Made by a program: the position numbers and the translations under genes
Shown here: positions 55,443-64,000 of the stretch, piece by piece
Layout of the letters: each line of letters begins with the position of its first letter
How positions within the stretch are numbered: position 1 is the stretch's first letter
NCBI GenBank assembly: GCA_030435675.1
Contig: CM059624.1
Location: 10,130,769-10,194,768, forward strand
DNA: 64,000 nucleotides
From: Steinernema hermaphroditum
Taxonomy: Eukaryota; Nematoda; Chromadorea; Rhabditida; Steinernematidae
Direction of reading: 5' to 3'
Notes under the pieces: model-generated
The model's input: only the letters and a program-made list of their open reading frames with translations
The model's database searches: none
Told to the model about the DNA's origin: nothing

Positions 55443-58400
55443 TCAAACGGAGTTGGTGGCGGAGAGGACCTCCTTCTGAGATTCGATGGACAAAGGTTGC
55501 GAAAGTACCCGTTCGGCGACTTGCTTCTGCTGACATAACGTCGACGACTCCTCCTCGATCGTTATGAACTTCTTCTCCGGCATAGGCTCCGCCTCTGCGG
55601 GCTGCGGCGGCGTCTTCGCCGACGACGTCGTCGGGTTGGCGGAGAGGAGGAGCATCGGGAGGAAGAGGATACCATGGATGAGGCCGAGTCCGATGACGAG
55701 CACCGTCGTCTTGATGAAGACGCTCACCATGTAGGAGTCGATGACGATGAGTGGCGAGATGGAGAGCAGCGTCGAGACGCCGGCCTGGATCATCGGCCAC
55801 CCGATCGAGCGGAGCGCATCGGCGAGGCGCACGTCGCTGGGCCACTCCTTCGGGTTACGGTAGTAGTGGTAGCTGATGTGGGCGGTGTAGTCCACGGAGA
55901 AACCAATGGCCATCAAGGTAGTGCACATCGTGATGGGATCGAGTGAAACGCCCCACTGCGAGAGGAGGCCGAAGACGCCGACGTTGATCGAAATCATCGC
56001 CATGGTGCTCGAGGCGATGGAGGTGTAGCTGGGGATGAGACAGAGACAGGCTACCGCCATCGTGCCCAGGGCGCCGAGTACGGTGCTTACTGTAGTCGAG
56101 CCGATGGAGCCGAGCTGGTCGACGTAGAAGCTGTATGACTGAAAGGGAGGAAGGGTCATTCTGCGGGGGGCCGGGTCCCACCTGGAAGACGGTGACGTTG
56201 TAGGCGGCGTACTCGTCCGCCAGCTCGCGCCACTCCTGCTGGAGCTCGGCGCGCTCGTTCCAGGTGCCTTGCTCCATGACGGATCCCGTGGAGAACATGA
56301 ACTTGTCGAGGCCGACGACGGAGCCGTTCTCCTTCCGCAGCCGCACCATCTCGTTCCAGCGGCCGCCGCCGTTCTCGTAATCCTGCAGCCACATCTCCAG
56401 GTTCGGGTAGAAGGCCGTCTGATCGTCGAGGTCCAGAAGACCCTTCGAGAGGAAGCTGCGCAGCCAGAATGTCGTCGAGTTGCGCCCCATGGACTTGTCC
56501 AGCGTCTCGAAACGCGTCACCATGTCGAGCATGGGCTGCCGGTTGGAGGGGTAGGAGAGGTCGGGCGGGTTGTTGACGAAGGCGAAGACGAGAGTCCCCT
56601 GGCGCCAGAGGTACTTCTCGTAGACGTAGGCGGTGTTGGCCAGCGGCGAGTCCTTCAGGATCAGGTTTGTCGAGTCCATGCGGATCTCCATCGTCAGGCA
56701 TCCCTGGATCGAGTAGTACCAGTAGATGAGGATCGTCACCGCCACCACAACTTTAGTCTGCAATGGAGCTACCGTAATCCCGGCTCTTCTGATCTAGTCC
56801 TACCTGCCACATCTTGAGGAGTCTACAGTATCGTGAGACGATTCCATTGCGGGCGCCGGGCTTTTTGACGGCCGCGGGCGCCTCGAGAGCCACCTGCGAC
56901 TGCTTGTTCGGATAGATCTTGCCCGCCTTCTTGGTCATGCGGTGCCCCTCGAATACGGTAGCGGCGACGAAGAAGGTGAGCTGGTAGATGAAGTCGATGA
57001 GCACGCCGACGGCTGTGTAGATGCAGAAGAGGCGAATCGCCGGCGTCGTCGCCAGTGCGCCGACAGCGAAACTGAGGCCGTTGGTGAGCGAGGTGAGGGT
57101 GATGGAGGGTCCTCCCTCTTCCATCGTCTCCGCTGGAATCGGATGAGGTGAGCAGGCCTAGGGCCAGGGGTATACCTATTCTGGTCTCCAGGGAGTCCTC
57201 CTTGTTTGTCTTCCTCCAGGCGTGCAAGATGATGAAGACGTCGTCGCAGCCGACGCCGATGACCAGGAAGGGCATCACGAGGGTGATCGAGTTGAAGGGA
57301 AGCCCGATGAGGAGCATCAGTCCAAACCTGAAGACGCCGAGGTGCGGAGGAGGGCGGAGGCAACTTACGTCGTTCCGACGGCCATCAAGGGACCCATGGT
57401 GCCGAAGAGGGCGACGAAGAACATGTCAACGACGGTGAAGTCCGGATCGTTGCGGTCGCGACTCGTAGAGAAGATGAAACAGAAGACGAAGACGACCGTC
57501 AGGCTGAAGTAGGGCACACAGGACATGCCGTTCCGCCGCACCTAAAATACGACGGTTTTATCGTAATCTTCGGGTCGTAGTTAACCTCGTGGGAGACGAT
57601 TCCGTCACTGGAGAGGGTGACGTTGACGAGTTTGTTGTCGAAATGGTTGACGAAGTCGAGGACCTGCCGCTCCCACGTGTCGAGCGTTTCGGCGACGGCG
57701 CCGTTCTGCTTGTCCGTCCGGAAGTAGAGCACGACGACGCGGATGGACTCCATGCGCTGCCGGGAGTCGACGTCGACGCCGGAGAAGTGCTCGCCGACGT
57801 AGTAGTCGTCGTTGTAGAGGTGTATCGTCGGATATGTAAGGCGGAAGTTGGGGTGCAGCCGCTGGGTGATGTTACGGTAGATCATGCGGAAGATCGGGAT
57901 GATCTGGTTGTCGTTGCAGGGCCCGGTGCAGAGCTGGCTGAAGCTGCACTGACCGGTGTTCGTCAGGGAACAAGGCACGGTGAAGTTGTAGTTGAGGTAG
58001 TTGGAGATGCCCTCGACCTCTTCGAGGTAGTGCTCGCGGAGGAGATTGCCCGTGTCGTGGGCGGTTATGGCCACCTGCAACGGATGGCTTCATCGGGGAT
58101 CTGGGCGCATCCCTAATTGCGATCGCCGCGCATCCGGGAGCGAAAACGATTAATCGGCGTGACCAGACGTTAGCGCCGATCCAGTTCTTAGATGCGCCCG
58201 CGTAATGCAAATATCCCTCGAAGAGTCTTCAGGATCATCGCAATCTGAGCGATCTCTGAGCGGCATCAATCGCAATATTCGTTGTTTTTCAACATAGCCA
58301 AGAAGGGCTACAACGTGACAAGCCCCTTTCAGGCTCTTAAGATCTACATCTCGCTTCATCTCATCCACACCCGTTAAAATCTCAACCACCAACTTTTTTT

Positions 58401-60317
58401 TGCCAGCACAAAACACAGTCGCAGACGGCCGGTCACCGTCTAAGAGATCGTCTATCCGTCTAGTTCGGCTTTTTCGGCTCCGCGAGCAAATTACTAATCG
58501 CGCATGCAAAAGAACTCCTTAACAAACCAACCTCGAGCCAGAACTTTCCACCTCGATCTCTGAAGAATTCGTTCGCCACGGCGTGTTCGAAGTGGGAAGG
58601 CGCCGTGGAAGGGCTGTAGAGATACCATATCCGATTCTCTTCGTTGAATCGAAGGAGACCCACGGCGCTGATTACCGTAAGAAGGATCGGTATCGCGAAG
58701 AAGGCGATGGAGTGCCTAGAAAAGAGCGGATCAGTGTTTGGCCTTTTCGCTCAAGGGAAGGGGAATCTATAGAGGTCTTTAGAGCTGAGGGTTCAAGGTC
58801 CTTCATAGCTATGTTTCTCTTCGTGTCTTTTTAAAAAATCGTTGTTCCTTTTCAAATTAAGATTCTCTTCAGATGAAGGTTTGTGGGGAGCCGATCCATA
58901 GCACCTCCATTGCAAAAACTCCATTTCGGTAACTCTATGAAAGGGAAATCGAGATTTGTCGCAACCGGTGTCGTAATTTGTCGAACACGAAACTTATCAC
59001 AGGATTGCGCGTTTCCGTGTCATTTGCTTAATTCGCCTTCCCTTCCAGTCAATGGCGACGCTCATCAGAGCGCCTCGAAGTCGAGAACGTAATGCGTGCG
59101 CAGGACTGAGGGGTAACCGGTCAGGAACAGGAATGGTCGAAACTTTCACTCCCGAGGGTCTCCAGATGCGCCGCGGCGATGTTTCATTGTTGGCGACGCG
59201 ACAAAGCGTCGACAAGGTTAGGTAGAACGCCGGTGGTATGCGATCGAAGGAACGGGATCGCGCGCGGAGGAGGATTAAGTGGATGAAGTGACGTTCGATT
59301 TCGACGGACCGTCGTTCTGACGTGGATTGTGGCTTCGCAGAGTTTCTCGGATAAAGGCTGTTTTGCAGGGTGACCACAGGTTCCGGTGATCAGTCATATC
59401 GCGGTTCAAAGGGGAAGGGAATGTTGAAAACGGAGAGCTGACACAATTCTCAGCTCTCGCCGGGTTTTGCGGTGTATTTACACAGGTTTTATGTGGACAA
59501 GAAAGGGATAGACAACCGTTTACACAGAGCAACCTGAGTGCAAGGTTTTCCGCTCAGGTCCACGTTCACAACTCCATGAGATCATATAAAATAACGTGTT
59601 CTTATCTGTCGTGGATTCCGAAATGTCCCAATTCCATAAACCCCAACTTATCAAAGACAAAACAGCGTAAAAACTGAGAAATCTAACCTGCTTTTGGCCA
59701 TCCTATGTCGCCAACACATCATCTCGAAGATTACATTGTCAATTATTTCAAGATCCTTTTAAAACCCTTAAGAAACATTCGGTGTGTGGTGACAAAATCA
59801 TGCCCCAAACCCGCTGTTTCCACTCATCCTACTACTCTCCTACTCATACCATCTGCTCATCTACTAACACACCTAATTTCCAGATCCAAAGGGGCCATGT
59901 GGGCTCTCTCCACATCCAGTTACGGTGGCCGTTTCGGCTGATCGTGCGGTTAGTGATTATCTTCGAGAAAGGGACAAAAAGTCTTTAGACCCTGTATTGA
60001 CTGATTATCGGTGCTCGGGAGCGTTCGGGAGGAATGACGTAAAAACCAGCTTCTGATGACCGATAATGGACAGCAGCTGTCTTTGTTTGGGGGTGCGCGG
60101 CATCCTCTAATTCGCCTTATGGTGGAGGAACGATAAGCGGACGGCGGGAAACGACGAAAACGGCAATTTCGGTAAAAGGTTTCCGCAAAGAGTGCGTAAA
60201 GAGGTCACCAAGGGACTCCGGGGTGAGTGGCAGGGGAACGTACCTGAAGACGACCCGGCCGAGGCTGTGGTAGAAGCGCTGGACGGCGCGGGAGATGTGG
60301 AAGCCGAGCGACTTCAT
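55443..60317 (-). CDS. ptr: Patched-related transmembrane protein (PTR family)
   Basis: Sterol-sensing/RND-type membrane protein of the nematode PTR expansion, involved in cuticle and moulting or lipid trafficking. Eight exons: 60244-60317, 58532-58715, 57586-58074, 57369-57541, 57176-57327, 56804-57132, 56182-56757, 55443-56138; 890 residues. Seen: TM1 (IAFFAIPILLTVISAVGLL) after the start MKSLGFHISRAVQRFYHSLG; a large first extracellular loop with Cys (CSLTNTGQCSFSQLCTGPC); a sterol-sensing block (GVGCDDVFIILHAWRK, PSITLTSLTNGLSF); a second loop; the second RND block (GFSVDYTAHISYHY, GWPMIQAGVSTLLSI). The C-terminal tail is cytosolic and polar. Intron 1 is 1528 bp and covers 58716-60243, with no other gene seen inside it. 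Confidence 0.92.
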
Positions 60318-62786
60318 GGCTGCTTCTGCTGGTTCTCCGAGCAGAAAGCGCGCGCGACTCAGGCGTCGGCGATCCTGGAATGATCGATTTCGATATCCGC
60401 TCGATTTCGTTCGCGCGGCGGCGGCGGCGAAAGCGAAGACGGAGGAGGAGCCAGTCTGACTCAACGGTTTCGGAGATCTCTCGTCCGCGACTAATTTTCA
60501 CGCGTCAGGCACTCGCTTGTCGTAACATTGACCGTCGAAAGAAAGGGAAACTCTACGCCGCCTTTGGAACCTGACAATGGGGGTTAAGCGGGCGTGCAGT
60601 CCGAACCGGACCCGAGTCATGCTTTCGGAATCTGCATACCCTTCCGAAAGCAATTAGCCCATCAATTCGCGCCTCCCGCAATAATCGGATCTTTTTCCGA
60701 CTCGTAAATCGCATTGCAAAAGCGCAAAAGCGGCGATTTGTGTCAAAGTGTTATAATACGATCTATTTGCTGCCAAGGGATCAATTACGGTAGAGGAGAT
60801 ATGTGGAGCGACGACGCGCCTCAAAAAAGCGCGGAATCGGCGGATTAGCGTTGAAAGACGCGGCGGTGAAGACAAAGTGGTTGTCGAGGCGCTTCAGCCG
60901 AACGAGATCGGCCGAGAAGCCCCAAAGGGCGCTTTTTGTGCAAAACACGGCCTTGCGGTTAGGTAAGACGCAAACGAGATCTCGAAGACGATGACGATGC
61001 AAACACCGACTGATTTTATGGGCGCAGAGAAGGTGCCAAACTTGAGAGCGACGCGATCCGGCGGTGCGATTCCGGCGGTGGGAGGCCGACAGGTCGTTTT
61101 GGGAGACAATGTAGGAGGAGGTGCTAAGAGCAAGGATTTACGGAGAGCAATGAAAGGGAGGATTGGGGGTACCGTAGTAGTAGTATTAACAGTCCGATCT
61201 GTTCAGAGCCAGCAACAAAGGGACAAAGGTCCGCGTTTGTTTACCATTTGTTCGGAAGTCTGCAAATCTTTCAACCTTTTTTAGAAGGAGCTTTTTTAAA
61301 AGGTGAAAATCTCGAGTCAAAAAATGTTTTTGGTCCAATTTTTTACCGTTTAATCTTATTCTGAGTGCTTACCCCTAATGTAGTCATGTACGAATGAGCA
61401 AAGATGACATTAAGATATAGCGAGGAGAGTGCTATAAGAACATACAAACAGGAATCTCTCAGCTCAAAATGAATTGTGGAGGTTGGAGACTTGGAAACAT
61501 ACGGTGACTTTTTTAGAATCCAAGGGTCTTTTTTCCCACATTTGGACTTTATTTCCTCAAAGTAGAAATGTACTCATGGAATCGCTGTGTGGGCATGGTA
61601 GCTGTGAGCGATAGCTATCTGCCATGTTACAGTACTTAACCATTTGGAAAGATTGGAGCTAACAGAACATGGTGATCGGACGTCTTTGATGTTTTGATAT
61701 ATGACGAACATAGGTGCGATCACCAGCTAAACCTAACGACACGTTATAGAGTCGCCGTTCATCACCCAATTAATTAATACCGTAGGCAGCTCGTTTATCA
61801 TTTCGTATTTCACTATCTCGAAGTGCCAGATTAAGGTCCGACCAGAAAGAATTGTTCTCCACAAATCAGGAAGAATGCAACGGCAAATAATAGTGTGGGG
61901 TGATAGTTCATTGTACTCAACAGCGTGCCAATCAATTGTGCCCTAAGAGTAAAGAGCAGCTTTTTATAGCGGATATTTACAACAGGCGACATTAATTGTC
62001 GAACAACTAGAACAACAGATATCCTGAACTAATCATGAATTATATGCACCCAAGAATCACATATTGATCTTGGTGCTATCGGTAGGCTTAAAAGTACCCA
62101 AAACTCACACCAACAAGCTAAGCACCTTAACAACACCTTGACTTGACCTCACGTGGGAAGAAAGGAAGTGTGCCTTCGACAGTATATCGCTTTCGCACCA
62201 TTTGGCACCTGCAAAGGTGTAATTTCTGGGTGCATTATGGGAACAGTACGTGCTTTCAAATCGTCGACGTTGGATAGCAAGGGAGATGAAGCTAGGAGAA
62301 GACAGAATATGGATATCGTTTTATACTGTTCAAACGCTTCAAAAAGCGAAAAATATTTTTGAGGGAACGAGCTCACGTCGATCACAAAATAATCCTCGTT
62401 TTTAATGCATGTTTATCAACATCAGCAGCATTGCATTCCTGCACCACCTTTGCAACATTTCAGGTTTAATACAAAGCGAATGACAAAAGAGAGACCCTTT
62501 GAAGCTCTGTGACTTTCATGTAACTTGGACTCTGATCTGCCACATGTGACAGCGGATTCTATCCTTTATTGAATCTAGAATCTCAGCCCGCAAAGCCTTG
62601 CCTTAAATCTAGAAGTTTGCTCGATAAAAAGACGATATTCTACCGTAGCACGAGCTAAAGGAGGACGTCGGCCAATATATATATATGGTTCTATAGCGAT
62701 TATCCTGAGATTTTATACGGTGATTACTGTAGCTGCTTGAAATTTGAATTTGCCGCAAAACCCAGCTCCAGGTCTAACTGCCTTTT
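60318..62786. other. Intergenic between the PTR and REXO-like genes
   Basis: No supported gene. Contains dispersed repeat family B at about 61290-61660. Several frames of 60-98 codons lack support. Confidence 0.4.
61290..61660 (-). repeat. Dispersed repeat family B, second copy
   Basis: The reverse complement aligns with about 24090-24420 in lipase copy 8 intron 1. The shared block order is TAGCTATCGCTCACAGCTAC, AAATAAAGTCCAAATGTG, TTTTGAGCTGAGAGATTC, TATAGCACTCTC, then a TTGGACC..TTTTTTGACTC block. Similarity is imperfect, suggesting old copies. Confidence 0.6.
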
Positions 62787-64000
62787 ATGCTTCCAGACAA
62801 ACGATCTGTCTCGTCATCTGCCGCGGATAAACGAGATAAGCGTCGTCTGAAGCGGCTCCGGCAGAAGTACCACGAGTTCCAACTCCTCTCAGGCCAGGAG
62901 CTTGACTCGGAAGCACTCGTGCAGGAAGATCTGGAATCGATCTTCGAAAGTAAGCTAAAGGCGCCTCGAAAGTCTTCTTGATCTCTTCTTTTCAGATCCC
63001 GAAATGTCGAAACGGATGCGTGCCACGAAGACATCCAAACAAAAAGGCCCTACGCTCGTGTTCCGCCTGGATAAATTGAATGGCCGGAAACTGTGCCACA
63101 GGGGTCAGTGCTGTCTTCTTGTATATTCGCTAAAAAGTGATCGCTCTCCAGATATTGCAGATTTGATGCACAATACTCTTCACGGACTAAATCGGAAGCC
63201 CATATGGTGCAATTTTGGGTCGAAGGCGTACGTTGTGCAGAATGTTTTCCTTCGAATCAATTGCCTGGATGAGCACATTGTAGGTTTCCGTTCCAGAACG
63301 TTAAATAGGATAACAAACTGACACCTGTGCTGATGGCTTTTTCGTACATTAAGTGCTGTCTTTTGTTCTTTTTTTCTCATAACTGGAGAGGGCACTACTC
63401 AAGAAAGATCAGAACTGTTGAATCTTGCGAACTCATGTCAAAAATTTCACTGCTCACGGAAAGGGCAACCCATTCCGCTGCCAATCCCCGTGATACGAAA
63501 GATCGATGTCCGTTCACTTGACTAGCTCAGCTTTAGCAGTTTAGAAACTCCACATATCTCAAGATCCAACCCACTGATATGCGTAACATTACAAAACGTT
63601 CTCAGCTTGACGCGTCTTCCTGTATAACGCGTTTTTCAGATGCTGGATGGCAGCAAATCGAACACGCACAAATTCTTCAACCGCGAGTGGCTGATCCTCG
63701 ATGTGCAGCTCAACGACCGCATCAGTTTCTGGGAAGCTCTTTGCAACATTCCCGTCTCTCCCATGCTCGAACTCCAGGAACATCTGAAGACACACCCCGA
63801 TGTGAGGAAAAAGGTCGAAATGGGCCTAGGCTGCGGTGAACATCTGAAATTGAAACTGGTCAACACGATTGACCAGAACATCAGCTTCCACTATCCATTC
63901 CCGAACTACACCGAGATGGAAGGACTCCGAATCTTGCCTTCCAGGGAAAAGTACAAGAAGCTGTGCGCAGGTTCACCTCTCTACGCCATGGATTGTGAGA
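62787..64000 (+). CDS. REXO1/REXO5-type RNA exonuclease (5' part, runs off window)
   Basis: DEDDh 3'-5' RNA exonuclease, nuclear or nucleolar in known relatives. Exons 62787-62949, 62996-63103, 63161-63279 and 63640->64000, joined in frame. Seen: a basic N terminus (KRDKRRLKRLRQKYHEF); the conserved pre-domain DLMHNTLHGLNRKPIWCNF followed by a V-hydrophobic strand (KAYVVQNVFLRIN); the EYLILD-like REWLILDVQL; and, at the very end, REKYKKLCAGSPLYAMDCE. That last segment is the start of the exonuclease fold, where relatives have ALDCEM(C/V), with the first catalytic Asp and Glu. The rest of the exonuclease domain lies outside the window. Intron 3 (63280-63639) is the longest and shows nothing else. 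Confidence 0.85.

Overview
This is a eukaryotic nuclear window, almost certainly from a nematode. The introns are short (mostly 35-80 bp) and end in TTTCAG-like acceptors. The genes encode UNC-34/Ena, SNX-13, an ASPM-like protein, a patched-related (PTR) protein, NASP and an expanded family of secreted class 3 lipases. A rhabditid close to Steinernema is my guess from the lipase expansion; the genus is not proven. All exon models were built by hand from splice consensus, reading-frame continuity and comparison between paralogs. Multi-exon genes are given as one span, with exons listed in the evidence.

Layout. 1-0.6 kb: 5' part of a secreted Cys/Gln-rich protein (minus). 1.7-3.1 kb: first class 3 lipase (minus). 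3.5-5.7 kb: PITH-domain protein and a small coiled-coil protein (minus). 6.5-11.7 kb: repeat-rich segment with a complete PIF/Harbinger DNA transposon (7108-9904, TTA target duplication, transposase plus MADF protein), a hexanucleotide array and copies of an uncharacterised repeat. 13.1-25.8 kb: tandem array of seven more lipases (plus). The middle three have lost the catalytic Ser and His. 29.7-32.1 kb: Ena/VASP (unc-34). 32.9-33.9 kb: RNase T2. 34.1-39.5 kb, minus: a gene-like stretch broken by one stop, a nucleolin-like protein, a fold-back MITE and NASP. 40.0-40.5 kb: small unknown gene (minus). 40.8-44.1 kb: ASPM-like gene with one-exon-per-IQ architecture. 44.3-50.1 kb: two divergently transcribed S-adenosylmethionine synthetase genes with partly homogenised exons. 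50.6-51.2 kb: mitochondrial ribosomal protein S12. 51.7-55.1 kb: snx-13. 55.4-60.3 kb: patched-related gene (minus). 62.8-64 kb: 5' part of a REXO-type RNA exonuclease (cut by the window end).

The lipase cluster is the functional centre. All eight copies encode a signal peptide, and each has a GATA motif about 35-65 bp upstream of its ATG, as expected for gut-expressed digestive enzymes. Five keep a Ser-Asp-His triad. Three adjacent copies have Asn for the nucleophile and no His, so they look like secreted pseudoenzymes maintained as intact genes. The remaining genes are housekeeping or cytoskeletal and show no operon organisation beyond close spacing on the minus strand at 34-36 kb.
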